Positions 35,237-49,285 of a stretch of 64,000 nt of DNA are shown one piece after another; the stretch's first letter is position 1, and each line of letters begins with the position of its first letter. Under the pieces are notes generated by a model. That model saw only the letters and a list, made by a program, of their open reading frames with translations, was not told the origin of the DNA and made no database searches. The stretch is from Lineus longissimus (taxonomy: Eukaryota > Nemertea > Pilidiophora > Heteronemertea > Lineidae). Both the position numbers and the translations under genes were made by a program. The stretch is taken from the NCBI RefSeq assembly GCF_910592395.1, contig NC_088311.1:7568501-7632500 (forward strand), read 5' to 3'.

Positions 35237-37281
35237 GTAAGGATATTGATATTTCCAGCGCATGCTATCATGCTATGGAACAAATAAAAAGGAGAGGAAC
35301 ACTAGCATCTTGTTTGAATAGCCAATGAAGAAATCAATAGAGTAGCCTTTAAAGAAGCTCAAAACATTTCTTGACTATTGATGCCATTTTTATCATGTCA
35401 ACACACAATCAGAAATTCTATGGAGAAAAGAGACATGTCATCCTGGACAGAAGCTGCGCGACCAGAAATATATCTGTCTGATTAGTGTGAGTGTCAATTA
35501 ATACAGTGATTAACATTTCAACTTGTTTCCATCACTAAAGCACTTGAATGAATCGGCAATGTCAATTGGAATTATCAAGCATTTACAGCAGAATTATGCT
35601 GTTTGGGGTATCAAATGGCCAGGATGTGACGATGTTGCCAATTTTTCAATTGACACGGAAACTCTGATTATGCCTTTAGTCTACATGTCAGTCATGGGAT
35701 TATTGTCAGTCACTTTCCATCCTCGGGAATGGAAACTGAACATCTGTATGAATACCAATATAAGTCCCTGGGTAGTATTCTAATATCACTTAAAAACTGG
35801 ACAGCACAACCATATAGAACTCAGTATCAGCAGAAGAAAGTAATGCGATGCTGCAAACAGTTCCCTTAGAAAAGAACCTTACCTCTCTGGAGGGAAATTG
35901 CAGAAAGTTGTTGCATAAAAGAAGTCAAATGACAAAGATCAAAAGTCACGGAAGTAATATGCTACGCAAAGCACCAGGAAATCAAATTCTCGTGCATCAT
36001 GAACGATTTCCAATGCATATCCCTTGCAGCAAAGCATCACAGCTTCCTTTACTTTGCTTCAATATTCTCAATCCTCCCCTTCAAATACCCTCAAGGTCTT
36101 CGTCGCCAGCGTCAGAATCACCACGTTCAGGGGATTTACCATAAGAACTTCTTATGTGTTCTTACGCCTGCGTGACAAGCCTGGTGGCATTCGGGATAAA
36201 GATAGCCACGTTGTTGGCAATTCATTGGACTTGTTAAGAAAGATTGGTGCGTGGGTTGTTGAGGGTTGGCAGGAGAGTTTGAGAAAATTGACAGGGCATC
36301 TTGACATGCTTGGAACGTAGGTTTAGCTTGCTATATATGTGGGCATTTTTCTGTCAATAATTGTCTTAACTCCTTGCCAAGCATTAGACTTGAGCCATTT
36401 TGTTGCCGATACCAGTCCAGACTCCTCGCTGAGCAGTTGTGTATGGGTTTGAGTCACTTTATAGCCAATAACTGTCCATATTATCAGGCAAAAAAGAATT
36501 GTTACCGAAAAAACATTTCATTCACCAAAAACTCCTTACTCTAATTTGAAATGAGAGATTAGATGAAGATCCCTGGGGTTTTGTTGGCAAAATAGACACT
36601 GGGCCTTCTGGCAATCAATTAAAAGACCATTCCAGTTTTTGGCCTTCTTGGGCACCATCAAATTATTATGATATTAGATGAGGTATATTGCTATCCTCTC
36701 AGGATAAGGCTGATGACATTTGCAGAGTATTGTCCTCAAGGTTTATACAAAGCTGATATGATGTTCTTATCATTATTGAGGATAACCCTACATTGGGTTG
36801 TATCCGTGACCAGGGGGGAGATTTCCGTGATTGTTTCTGAGAACCTATAAGTTTTGATCTGGTTACAAGTATAATGTCTCCCTTGTCTTCTGTGAGGGTG
36901 AAGGTCAAAAGGTATTTGGATTTCATTTTCATCAAGTCATAACCACGTCAAATCCAATCAGTGGTAGGTATTAGGTGATCAAGATTTCATGCGGGATTTG
37001 AATCCCCAGCAAAATGTCAGAGCCTGTTGACTGTTTGGCAATCCACTCAGATCATTCATGAGTTAATGCTGCCTCCTCCATTTGAGTGCCTCCTTCAAAA
37101 GATCTTATCCAAAATGTAGGCTTTGTATAACCAATAATACCATTACTTTGTTTTCTCTACCCAAACCTGGAAAGGTCAACCAATTAGCTCCGCCATATCA
37201 TATTGCATCTTTCATTAATGATGATAGGAAGTATTCCTTAAAGGGGTATGCCGTTTGTAATTAATCGTGGGTCAGGAAAAT

Positions 37282-37345
37282 AGAAGTGCAGTTAAGACTG
37301 TTATCATGCATACAACTTTGCTGAAACCTGGTATATATAGTACCT
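37282..37345 (+). repeat. Repeat B, 5' fragment
   Basis: GTGCAGTTAAGACTGTTATC, ATGCATACAACTTTGCTGAA, then ACCTGGTATATATAGTACCT match the left block of copies 2 and 3. The right block with ATTAGAAATTTTC is absent, so this is a truncated copy. Confidence 0.65.
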
Positions 37346-38044
37346 GTCTTCACAAGGAAAAGGTTTCCTTTTATTGCTTGGCATAGGACTTTAATACAGA
37401 ATCCAAGGCAACATCAACTTAATGACTTCATAACAGGTTTAATATTTGAACATATTTTAAAGGTTTTCTTCTTCATTTTGTCTCTTATCACTTAGATTAT
37501 ATCTGGAGTCAGTTTTCTATCTATGATATTGAACAGGAAAATGTGCATAAGGTTCTCTGCTATGGACTCATATTCACCCGAAGAAGATAACTAATCATAA
37601 TTTGCTGTCAACAGTTCTGAGTATTAAACATAGGTCTTTTCCATCACCTGCAGTAAAGTTACTGAGATACAGATAGCAGGGCAAAAAATTACTAAGGTTT
37701 AAACCTGAGGCATTGAAGCAAAATTTCAAAAACTTGGTTTCAAATGTTCAGTTCCCACGACACCATTGCGAGTTATGATATTTGATGACATATCAATCAT
37801 TCTAAAAAGATTAAGAAACACTTACTCTAATGCATTTTAGTAATTGCTCCATCTACTACAATGTATCACTTGATGTTAGTGCGTGATATTTTGCTATTAG
37901 TTTACCAATAGACATGCATAGAAGAGTAGTATGTGGTAAATTCCTCACAACTTCTGGCGCCCCTGTCTACGTCAAAATTCCGCTTGTTAGTTTGCACTTG
38001 CCCTCCTTGATCCCTCCGGAATAACAAGCCGAGTCTCAACAAAG

Positions 38045-38064
38045 AGGGAGGGGGAGGGGAGGGG
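38045..38064 (+). other. Putative G-quadruplex tract
   Basis: GGGAGGGGGAGGGGAGGGG is four G runs with single-A loops, fitting the canonical G-quadruplex pattern. No associated gene start is recognised. Confidence 0.7.
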
Positions 38065-40474
38065 AAGGAGCATCACCAACTCTCTAACATAAGGACATCG
38101 TCTAAGAATCGCACATGCACGGCGCGTATGCACAACACTGATGAAGCACATGGGATGTGTGAAAGCTGCGGCCTTTTCTGTGTGCTAATAGTTACATGGT
38201 TTAAAACTGGACTTATTGTATAATCGGAATGTACAGATGAATATATACAATAATGATAATAGAATGAGACATGGAAGATGATGCATTTGGCACAACAAGG
38301 CCTTACGCTGGATTCTTGATGCAGTCTTGTACATTTGAGACTATCGTACATCAATTTCTTTTTCAGACGAACACAACTCTTCCATTACTTTCTCACAGCC
38401 TTCTCAGATTCCTTAAAACAAATAAATGATGATGAACGAGATGGCATCTGTTGGCAACACAGTGGAAACCAATACAGATTTTAGGCATTGTTCCATGACG
38501 AGGTGAAACTAAGCTCTTTTTCTCTCCTGCCCACACCAAGGTGATACATGTAGATGTAGACAGATTCTATCACCAACCAAGTTTGCCGTTCACTCTGGTA
38601 TCCTTCTTTTGTAATCAACTTTCATGTAAACATAAAATTTCTTCATCAAGAGCAAATTTGCACACTCACTTTAATCCATCAATAAAAATGATGCCAAATC
38701 TATACTTAGGGAGGAGAAAAATGCCTTATCACTGCTTATCTCTGCTACAACTATGTTCTTGTCTTCAATGATATAATTACAGGGATATTGTTTCTCTGAT
38801 AGGTGAAATCAATATCCTTTCAGTTTTTTTTTGCATTCTTGCCCACAAACAAGTTAATCCTCAGCATCGCCTGTCCACGGAAAGTAGGTACATCCATCCG
38901 TCAGCATTGTTTTTGAGAATGCTTTCAAAACTGCGCTCCAAAGAAAATGGACACATCCTGGGCCATATCAAGGGAGAGGGGTGCTACTGCACCAAGACTT
39001 TGACGTTTTAATACAGAGAGCCTACTGCCCCCTCCCGAGAACCAAAAAGTTATCGCTTTACCTTTTTATCATATAGAATAATGATATCAGAACATTTACA
39101 ACCCACAAATTACCAATATCATTACACCCATATGGGACTGGGAATTCCAAAACAAAATGACGAAGCATACTATACAAATACAATCCACCATTTCATAATC
39201 CTCCAAACCCTCAGGAAATAATAGGAAATCAATTCACCAATAAACAGATAAATAGCCTAGCTACTTTGATATTTAACACGAAGGTGGACAGTTTCTGCAT
39301 GTGTGAGTAGCCTACGGATCAAGACCCAATTCAACAACGTCTGACCCATTGGATGCTTGAGTGGTAACACACAAAATGCAACACGAATCTGTGGAATTTC
39401 ACTGGTCAAATCATCACCGAGAAAAATTTGTGCCAACTGATGGTACAATTTCCTTTGGAGGGACATTTTAGACAATACCACGTTACTGTGTTGGTACAGA
39501 CCGCTTTCAGAAATGAAGGTCGAAAAAACCTTCAATGGTTTTTCAGAAGCTCAAAGACCTTTATTTCGAAAAGTGTAGTTACACTCAGAGTACGTTGAAT
39601 ATAACGCTTAAGTATGAATACAATAAACCGTTAATGTTTATGACGCTACATGAAAGTATTATAATTAAGAGCTAAAAGGCAAAATTAATCATTTTTGATT
39701 TAACTAAATTCTGCATTTGTTGCAAAGCATAAATGGTTTGCCGCATTTTTTTACAAGACTCAATTTTGGAAAGCAAAGCGAGATGGGATTGAAAGTGGGC
39801 CATTCAGTTTGGCAAAACTTGGCCCACAACACCTCTCACAAGGAGTTGTGATCCCACTATACCTATCTGCCTCATGCAGAAGTGGCTTATAAACATGTCA
39901 ATATTCAGTTGCTAATGCAACAGGCTCAACAACAAAATTAGGTGTTTGGCTCGGCAACCTGAACACAGAGGGACGGACGTGAAAGCCACAACATGCGATA
40001 TCCCAATCAATCACTCGGGGCTAGTTGCCCAGTCGCCCATCCAAACCACATAAGCAATACTTGCCTGCGTGTCAATTAATTAATCAAGGGATCAATTATT
40101 CTAATTAGCCTAGATTGCATGCCATGGTAGCCCTTCATGATTGGGAATAATAAATTGGTCATCCCGAACGGTGCGTTTGAGATTGGCGCTTCTTGGTCAA
40201 TCGGTGCCTTTGTGAGGAAGGAACAGACGTCTGTGCGTGTTTGAGCCGGGCTCTGATGAGATGAAGTGACAGGGCCCACAAACACTGGCCCATTTCCTTT
40301 GCCCAAGTCACTTGCACCCCTCAAGGAGAACCTCTTGTACATTCCAATTTTCATACTGGTAATGTTAATATCATGTAAGTTTAGCAAAAGCAGATACCGT
40401 AAATTAATCTAACGTATTGTAAGTTTTTTTTAATAATGAAACACGGTCTCATCATTTAAATTATTAATAAACAG

Positions 40475-40573
40475 ATATTTGGATATATGAGAGTGAATGG
40501 ACTGCGTGATGATCGGGCTGATGGGTGCAGTAGATTATCTGGCCTCAAAAGAATTCTGTTAAGGAATGCTGTG
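40475..40573 (+). CDS. Candidate internal exon, unrecognised
   Basis: An acceptor-like ATTATTAATAAACAG ends at 40474. The next 99 bases, exactly 33 codons in phase 0, reach a strong donor, GTAAGT, at 40574. The peptide begins IFGYMRVNGLRDDRADGCSR and ends LSGLKRILLRNAV, with a basic, Leu-rich tail. The exon is a multiple of three with the same phase at both ends, as many internal exons are. No family is recognised and the flanking exons were not found. Confidence 0.25.
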
Positions 40574-41442
40574 GTAAGTTTCTGCTGCCGCACAAGGTTG
40601 AACGTCATTTTGCAAAATCCACTCAAGAAGCTGCAAATGTCAAGCTTGAAAATGCACATGATGCACAACTTACATCACCAGTGCTTTGTGAAGATGAAAA
40701 GTAATTGATTCTTTAATGTGATGCCCCTTCAACCAAGTGGAGGCTTAAAACTCAAAAGGAGCAGTGTGCTGGAATATCAATTAAGTTTTGCATTTCTGAT
40801 GCACTCAATGAATATTGCAAGTTCAACAAGTGAAATCGAAAAATTTAGAGCGTCACCAAATCAAACAGTTGATGCACGATTGCGACAGGATCAATACGGA
40901 CCATATGAATATGAAAGGCAACATAGAAAACTTGAAAGGTTGCTTAAGTATCGCTGGCGTCGATCTCAAACAACCGAATCAGAAATTTTGATCATTTATT
41001 AAGCTTTTAGCAGGCGGGGAAATTGTACAAACACTTTCCGTATGAATTGGTGTTGCAAGTCTGAAACACATAATGTCCTATTTTACGCTCATCAGTTTTT
41101 GAATCAGAAATAGCATCACTTTCGTCATCACAATCTACGTTCCCTAACCAGATCATGATGCAATTTGAAAGGTTTTCCCTCCTCAGGATTAAAATGCAAA
41201 CAACAAAGCACCGTCTGCTTTGATCAAGTTTTTAATAGCTTAACAAGTTCTTTGTGAGACGTTTACTCAAAGATGATGCTTAATTTACATCGATCTAAAT
41301 GAGTGCATTCAATTTGATCAAAGTTTGAGAAGAAATTTTATCTGAGCATGATTGTGAAGAACAGTGAAGAACTTCAAATATCATCAAGGAATTAAAAGGA
41401 TGATTCCTTCAATTTTGAAATGTGTTATTTCACATTGAATTA
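40574..41442. other. Non-coding stretch
   Basis: No gene supported. A 94-codon plus frame at 40718-41002 opens with an alternative start and is unassigned. The remainder is A+T-rich. Confidence 0.5.
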
Positions 41443-41650
41443 CAAGATCATGCAATTGGTTTTATACATCATGCTACTAGTTAAAATATTAGATCATGTG
41501 ATCATGTGATCAGATAATACATTAGATCATGTGATTGGTTAACACACAAAATGTGATTGGTGAAAACCTCAATACGTTACATGATTTGCTGACTGGTTAA
41601 CGCTGACATTCGATCATGTGACCAGTTTACACAAATTACCATGCAATCAC
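41443..41650. repeat. Degenerate tandem repeat of AGATCATGTGATTGGTTAAC-like units
   Basis: Five to six imperfect units of about 30-55 bp carry GATCATG(T)GATTGGTT or a variant, each with an ATTGG (reverse CCAAT) or its decayed form. Clear units start near 41445, 41490, 41523, 41577 and 41613. The array packs several inverted CCAAT boxes and ATGTGATCAT palindromes into 200 bp. A regulatory role is possible but not shown; simple array decay explains it. Confidence 0.65.
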
Positions 41651-44600
41651 ACTATTATAATCAGGTCTCAGAAATGAGAATACATGTACTTGTTGATGAT
41701 AAATCAAAGATATTTTGCTTTTTCCTAACTTACATGACAAGAAGGTCCATATAGCACCATGATCAAATTTCAAATGGATTCACTCACTCGCGAATCCTAC
41801 ACACATTTCCTTTTCAAACACAAAGCCTCTTGTACAGGAGACGAACAAAGGTTACAGCATGGCTTTTTCAACGTAATCGACTTTGTGGAGGAAAAGCTTC
41901 AGAGGGAATATCACCTTACAAAGCAGAACATACACTACTATTGGTTCCGTTAATACCCCATATTGCTTACTGATACGGTTTTTTGGAAAGTATTAGTAAT
42001 GTTTACTTGAAACAAGGTTTCAACCATCTTTAATACATGAACATGCGTGTATTATGACCTCGTGATCGAGGTTAGAACTAGTTGTTCCAGGCAAGTTCAT
42101 TTGTCACTTCCAAAACTTCTAACCACTAGAACCGTCTGAAGATTGCACTTCCAACAGTCACAGGAACCTGAGCCTGATATCGCAACTCCTCAAAAGTCAG
42201 CTTGTGTTTGTTCAAAGTGGTCTGAACTTCTACAAAGTTTTGAGATTTTCGATGAAGACGGATACTCCAGATACTTCTCAAAAGTTAATACATCAAAGAA
42301 ATGTTCATGTGATCACAGATCTAGGGCAATCTTTCCCAGAATACAACTCAGGAAAAAGAACATTGCAGCAGCTGTGCAACAGAAAGAACAACAAAGGAAG
42401 TTAGAAAGGTGATAAAATGGGCAAATGAAAAGAAAAGCCGAGTTTTTTTCTGGCAGCACTTAGGTATTATGTTCATAGGTTGACAGGCCATAAAAACAGG
42501 GGCAGAAATGTGACAATTGCTTTTTTGTCCCTAAAAGCCCGCAGACCAACACTATGATTTACCAGGACATTCTTACAAGAACATGTCCCAGGAAAAAAAC
42601 TCATCTCTCATGAAGTCCTAGATCATAGAAACGCCACCCAACCCTTTTTTGTCAATCTCTTCTTGCAATCATAAGCAAGAGGAAAGAAGCTTAAATTCTA
42701 GGGCTTCATTAGTTCCAATCATTCTTTTATAATCTTTTTTTCACGTTTTTCTAAAGTAAATATCAGAGTACCCTCAATAAGCTTTAGCCATTTTTGATAT
42801 TGATAAGCTTGTTCGGAGCAGCTGAGAGCTTAAAGCTCAATTTGCTACAGTAGCAACAGTTCATAGCAACAGTTAACATACCATTGTTGTTAGAGAAAAT
42901 TTCATGAATCGCATAAATTAAATGGTAAAGATTTTGCAGTTTACCATGTTTACAGAAGCCTGAACAGCCTAGGGTACTGACCATTTCATGACTCATACTC
43001 TACAACAATACACGAGAGTTAGAATTAATATTTGCTCCCCAAAAACTATTAGTACCAACACCATCATATTTAAATTCACAAATGCTTGCTGAAACCCTCA
43101 GGGAGACTTTAATACAGACATGATGGAGACAAGTTTTACACCAATGGACCCCAAGGACTGGGTATTCCAAGCCAAATATTTCAAATTTAAACTCTGCATA
43201 ACGAGAAAACTTCTGGCCCCAATGCACTCATCTTCCTGGATATCCTTGGTCCAGTGAATAAGACCTTAAAAAACATTCAGGGATGCCGGGAAAACCAATA
43301 TGCAACATGATATCCGCATATCAGCCCAAGTAATCTCAGCACCGAACCATTGATTATACCTTCTTTTCATATCTCAAGGGTGCTGTTGCATGAGATATCT
43401 GTTTTCAATATCACTTGGGACGTCGCAATCAAGGACATTTTGGCTTCGAATAAGATTTGATATCAATGAAACCCGAGATGCAATGCCAAACAGATGGTTG
43501 AATTTGATGGCTGTGGAAGTGACATTTGTCAATGGTATTCAAATAGGATGAAATAACATGATCATTAACTGCAAACAGCAACTGGTGTTATTAGGGTTTT
43601 GCCTATTCAATGCAGGGATTGCACATCAGATCAGAATGCAAGTCACATGCACAACAGCAATAACAATTTGTCAACAATGACAGAATAAGTGAAATCACTA
43701 TCATCTAATGTCCACAAACAACATATATCATGGCAGCCACAAGAGCACTTCAGGGGGGTATGCGTTGATGAAATAACAATTTTGGTACTGCATGTACAAA
43801 TCGCTGATTTTTGAAGCTGTTTTATTTTTGCATGAAATACTTCATACGTGAAGATAAAAATCACTTTATAAATGGAAAAACTGAAAAAAAATTTATAATC
43901 GGCCAAAATGTAAATTGTAAAGTTTCATATTTTGGTAAATCGTGAAAATAAAGCTGGCCGAAAAATTTGGTGGCTCACAGTCAAATCAGAATGTTGAGAA
44001 CTACACATATTTCCAACGTCTAATCACTGGCACCTGGAAACATCAACAGTTTTTCTTTGACATTCTGTACTGGAACATCTTCACGAAATGCTTTCCCCTT
44101 TTCCTGCTCAAGATTCTTGACTATCCAAATTCTTCATCATGGTGACTAAATGTCCCTTGAATGACAACTCAAACACCATAACCCAAACCGATGTCATCCT
44201 GTCATGCTGAAATCGAAACATCAGACAATATAATTACATACACCAGACTGAAATCAGAAAACATGTAATTACAATCATTGATACCTGACACTCCCTCGGA
44301 GATAAAAGTGAGAACTTACTTTACGTGATTGATAAAGTTGCAATTACAACATGTATCAGCGGATTGCGAGGGGAGTGGCAAAGGTATGATATGAGAAGAT
44401 CAAAGCCGAAGAAATAAGTGGCACTGTAATTACTATCATGATATCCAATTACTTCTCATTTGATATCTTTATGCTGTAGAAGATTACTTCAAAATATTGA
44501 GTGTAATTTTACTCATATAACATTGACTCTTTAGGCGATATTTGGGCATGGGGAGACTGTGCAAATATATGGACTATCGTACATGTTATAGCCTAAGCGT

Positions 44601-46137
44601 AACAGATGTGCCTCAAATGGCTAAATATCATTGACACAGTATTTTCATGAAAGTTATACAAAAAGTTTTGAATTCCTGGTTTGGGAATTAGGCAGGAATT
44701 ATGAATGTAAAGCTTGGTGTGCCCTACCCCAGCTTGCGTTTTATCAACAGTTCCAGAACATGAAAGCTTTTCATGTAAATTTTCATAATTATTCAGAGTT
44801 AAAACTTTTTTTTGTAGATACATGTAGGCAGATCCAGAAAAACTCAGTCCCAAAACGCAACTGTCCCCTCTCAATGATCGATGATCGCTTCTAGAGAACT
44901 CTCTGGAGACAAACTTTAAATTGAAACTTTAACATTACATTTCAATGGTTCCTGGCAAGTAATGTACATCTGGGAGTTTTCGCGACAGTTTTTCTGGTAT
45001 AATTTGCATGTTTTTCTCAATACAAACTCATAAAACAGCCCGCCTGTATACGCCTGCGCATGGCTATTTCTGATCATTGCCGAGTGAACAACGTATCGTC
45101 ACTTGATCTGCTGACTGTATCCTTTGATATTGCATTGGTATACTATTACGCCTAGACTATGTTTTCTTGCTGCTGCTTTCAAACAATGAACTTGTAATAA
45201 GTGTAATTTATACATGATAACAATAGCTATGTCACTGACGGTCAAACAGCACTCAGTAACGTCAGCAATTTTGGTTCTGTTTCGTTGAAACCTACGGGTG
45301 ACATTAGCTCGCAAGACAGCTTCAACCTATAGTTCTAAAAAGATACGTTTTCAACTCTGTGCTGGTACACCCCATACGTTGGGTTTAAAATGACGAGGTA
45401 AAATTTCCTATTGATCGTGATAACATAAATTGTATACCGACAACTGTACATGTAGGAAGATTATAGATAATTAATTAGGGAATTTACAGTATTCCATCAA
45501 CAAATTATGTGAGTCACCAAACTGATAAAAGTAATTTGATGAAATTTCAAATAATAATCACCAAACGCCATTATCGCAGTTCACATTTCAGAGTTCCGAG
45601 CACTTTCAACAGGATTTTTATTTCCAAGCCCAATTTTTTTAATTGAGATAATTCTCTTCAAAATCAACCATATCTGAAAAAATGACTTCACAGAAAACAT
45701 TTTTGCTACTGCTACTCTATTTGTTGACTCAGTTTCTTTTAGATCAAAGACAGTAACAAGGAAGAGAACCTTAGGATTACTCGAGAGATGATTACAATTA
45801 ATTACTTAGGGGATTTGGGATCAGTGTACCGGCGGTGGCTTCCCCAGACAGTCACAAAACAAACCTCATCCAATATGGCAAAATTGCTACAATCATCTCG
45901 TATTTTTCTGACCAATGATGCAAAAGAGGAATAATTATCGTCATCAGCTCGAAAGATTCCTCGGTCCCTTTTCTTATGATCATGGTGATTTGGTCACAGT
46001 GTTGTGTAATTGGATTGTGATTATCTCAAATGGTCCAAGTTGCTTTGATGTTTTGTTCTGTACCATCTTCTGCTATTAGGTGCCTACAAACGAGCGATTT
46101 TTGTTGCCGAAACCGGCGATCATGATTGCATGTGACA
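41651..46137. other. Non-coding stretch with unassigned frames
   Basis: No gene firmly supported. An ATG-led 64-codon plus frame at 41759-41953 (with acidic FVEEKLQREYHLTKQN) and an 89-codon frame at 42143-42412 look protein-like but lack clear splice context and known homology. A minus-strand GTAAGTT near 44306 has no usable acceptor. TACATGTA occurs near 41681, 44818 and 45450. Confidence 0.45.
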
Positions 46138-46352
46138 AACTCCTGGAAGTTACCATGCTACATCTCAAGTGACTAAAAGTTATCTTCTCCGAGTGACCAA
46201 CCCCTAAGACTGGCCAATTTAAACTCAGGGAGTGACCAAGCTAAAGTCCATTGAATGACCAATGTGCTCGTGTTATCCGCTTGAAGTTACCAAGCTAATA
46301 AGCTCCTGAAGTTGACCAAGTAAACCAGAAGAGCTTACCAAGTGAAGTGATG
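46138..46352. repeat. Degenerate ~30 bp tandem repeat (CTCCTGAAGTTGACCAAGCTA-like)
   Basis: About seven units of 25-35 bp resemble CTCCTGAAGTTACCAAGC or the GAGTGACCAAGC variant. They sit near 46140, 46170, 46190, 46228, 46250, 46282 and 46309. Divergence is high but the recurring GACCAA/TACCAA with a CTC or CTT start is clear. Confidence 0.6.
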
Positions 46353-48757
46353 ACAGTAACTTACAGTTAACACTTTGAGGTGATGAAGAGAGCCTCTGTT
46401 TGGATAAGAAAAGAAAGTCACTCTTGAACTGGGATACAAATATCACTATAGTACATCATTGACACAGCTCCAACTTCTCCTATGAGATACTGGATCCCGC
46501 CCTGCAAAGGGGCCAATCCTTCAGTAATTATTAATCATCATCTTTAAGGGATCCTCAATTCATCCGCTTCGTTTCCTCAAATGATATCAAAAGAAGCTTT
46601 ACGGCCTGTTAATCTTCTTATTGGATTCTGTGGGTGGAAGATGGAGACATGTCTGACCAAAGGTGGCAAAGCTTTACAAAGTGTACGGGGAACACCTTTA
46701 ACGGTTTTGCCATTGCATGATAAATTGACTAAAGTAACTTGGCAAATGAACAACTCAATATTTAGGTGCAAATTAAAGACTTTGAAATTATAGAGATAGC
46801 AGGTTGACAATTTGCAATCACTTTCCTCAGAGTATTAGTTATAATCCATGATATGCTGTTTAGAACGTTGAAATACAGAGACTTCAAATTACAAAGCATC
46901 GTGTCAAAGAACTGAAAACAGGTCCGAATTACAAGTTCAAAATCTGAGATTATTATCGAATATGTCAATCATTTGGTGAAATATGCAACATTTGTTGCAT
47001 CAAGTTTTGTGCCATCCGAGTATGCTTAGAGAAAGGGCAGATATTTTAGAAATTCATTAAAACAAATATTCTACGAGCAATACGTACCGGGCCTCACTTG
47101 GTATCAAAGCAATAGATGCATTGCCAAGTCTTACGCGAGTTCCTGAATCGATCCCTGCTGCAGGCCCTATTTTCCACATGTTCATCAGGCCAAGTCCAGC
47201 TTACTGATCTGTGCCGCACTTATACATACGAAATGAGAAAGTTCATTTTCACTGCCCGAGAAAACGTAGACCAAAACATTGGTCGTGCAAAATCTCCTTT
47301 TCGTTATTACGTTTAACAGTTTAGCTTCTTATAAGCTACAATGTGCTTCAAAGCGCTTTTGCGCCTTCAAATCGTGTCCAATTCAAACCAGGTGATTCTA
47401 CACCTTTCCATCTAATACTTTTAGACATAAGCAGACTATCATTTTGGAATCTATAAATCAAATTTGCAGAAATATCGAGTAAATACATTGTAAGCAGAAC
47501 ATGTTGTTGCAGCAAATAACCCTGGGCACGTATTCGATTCAATTCTGCATAACAATATGCCCACAACAATAAGATCTATAAATCAATCAAAGTTTAAACA
47601 ACTTCGAGTAGCAGATTTAAAGAACGACGAAAACAAAATGCTGATAAAAAATGTTATCAAATGAATGAATAGCCTTTAGGCAATGACAACTGCTGTTCAA
47701 AAGAGCATCCTTTGTACTTTTAAACGTAGGATTACTTCTACTTCTGCTAAAACCATGACAAATAAACTACAGAGGTACTGGGTAAAAAGCGCCACCATCA
47801 TTTTGATGAAATCCTCACGAACATGTGAATAAGACACACAGGTGGGCCATGATTTCCATTAATCATGTTGATAAGAAAATACATGGAGCGAAACACCTTT
47901 TTCTGATATTGAACACAAAAAAAACCCAAATCAAAGATTCTGAGAATAACATCATTCTGTAGTTGAATGATCAATGCACACTTTGAAAAGATTATTTGCA
48001 TGCTACTTTAAGGTTAAGCATAACGTAACAATATCGTTTTTAAAGAAACAACATGCAGAGCTACATGTAGTAAACAAGATCCTACCTTTCAATCCCCAAG
48101 CAAATCCTAACAGGCGTTACCTTGTAGCTTAAGAACCTTTATATCCAAGAATCTGATCGTCAAAGGTGAATAGTCAGGTGCAAAAAACACAATGAAGAAA
48201 TTGCAAGATCAATAGAACATTAGCGAATCAATCGTTATAGCGTAATACCTCTCGAGATGCTAGGCGAGCATTAAGACGATGACAGGATGTACCACACCCT
48301 AGCATTCCGCTACGTTAGCTATGATTAGAGTATCGCTAGCTGTTGCTGAGACGTGACTGCTCTTGGTAGAGTTGTGCGAGATGTTTTACTGGTAATGGGC
48401 AGAATGTCATGCGGGCAAGTGATCTCCAATGATATTCATTGAAGGGGGTGGTGGTGGTGGTGGTGGGTTGGTGCTGTCTTCAATAGCATTATCTTGTCAT
48501 GTTGTCTTTCTCTTAATATTTAAGGATCGTAACCGATGACTATTGCCATCATCACTTACTCACAAATAAGTTGAACTCATTTTTCCACAGATGCCAACAA
48601 AAATAAGCATAGCCTACAACCCCTTGAACTATTCTTTAGAAAGCCACACTAAATTAGACTGTGGGGGAAATTGGGCCATTCCAAGGGCAGAGGCCATTGA
48701 ATCAAATTACACAATTGTGAGATTCCTCCCATGCCAACTTCCACTTCCATCACCCCT
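46353..48757. other. Non-coding stretch
   Basis: No gene supported. It contains the (GGT)n run at 48444-48466. Overlapping 70-77 codon frames on both strands at 46577-46810 are unassigned. Confidence 0.55.
48444..48466 (+). repeat. (GGT)n microsatellite
   Basis: GGGGGTGGTGGTGGTGGTGG followed by TGGG: a short trinucleotide run. Confidence 0.9.
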
Positions 48758-49285
48758 CTACAAATGTTGACCAAGGCCAAACATGGTAGTTTGTACCATT
48801 CTAAGTTTACTGCGAAATATCACATACCATACATGTACATTTATGTGCCATAGCTGTATGAAATCAAGTATAGATTTAATCCATACTTGATGAAATGAAC
48901 AACAGACTTGCACTTCTGATAATCCAATAGCAATTCCGTCATCAGTTGACCTGAAAAATCTGTACACTGTCTTCATAGATTGCATTGCAAATTCGAGCAA
49001 ACTTAATCTGAAAACTGACACTAATAGTTCCGCAATCGACAATGACAACAGAAAAGTGAAAAAAGACGAGATTCCAATATTTTCAATCGAGGTCTTTTGT
49101 CTTGAGTACATTGGCCATTTCAGGCATATTTGTTCAGTCATCTTGGCGTATTTATTCATCTGTCTCACAAGTTTTTTCCAATACTTTCTTGTTTGTAGAA
49201 CGAGAAAATCCATACGATTCTTTTTCAAGTGGCTCTCTGATGGCCTTCGATCACCAGAATGGGAACGGGAGTTCTTTAATATCAA
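48758..49285 (-). other. Longest open frame in the window (175 codons), unassigned
   Basis: An ATG-led minus-strand frame runs 175 codons. Its N-terminal third is basic (RSHSGDRRPSESHLKKNRMD), the middle contains a hydrophobic patch (FFTFLLSLSIAELLVSVF) and the C-terminal third is aromatic-rich. No family is recognised. At this base composition about 0.1 frames this long are expected by chance, so it is mildly unusual. The frame at 49282-49674 immediately upstream on the same strand overlaps it by a few bases in another phase. Two plus-strand frames of about 82 codons also cover this segment, which argues for a generally stop-poor patch rather than a proven gene. Confidence 0.2.

Larger units (their letters stand above)
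35237..40474. other. Non-coding stretch
   Basis: No gene supported. It contains the repeat B fragment near 37.3 kb and a G-rich tract near 38.05 kb. Overlapping plus-strand frames at 35848-36320 are unassigned. A minus-strand ATG at 38354 opens 16 codons to a GTAAGG donor at 38306, but nothing further supports it as an exon. Confidence 0.5.

Noticed and set aside
36024-36320. A frame with TTFRGFTIRT that faintly recalls a Reeler-domain motif
   Set aside because: Only a few residues agree, the rest of the domain pattern is missing, and another frame overlaps it.
36985-37005. GATTCAAATCC on the minus strand, resembling a tRNA B box
   Set aside because: No A box at the right distance and no cloverleaf stems could be drawn.
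38307-38354. Minus-strand ATG opening 16 codons to a GTAAGG donor
   Set aside because: Poor start context, no promoter signal and no downstream exon.
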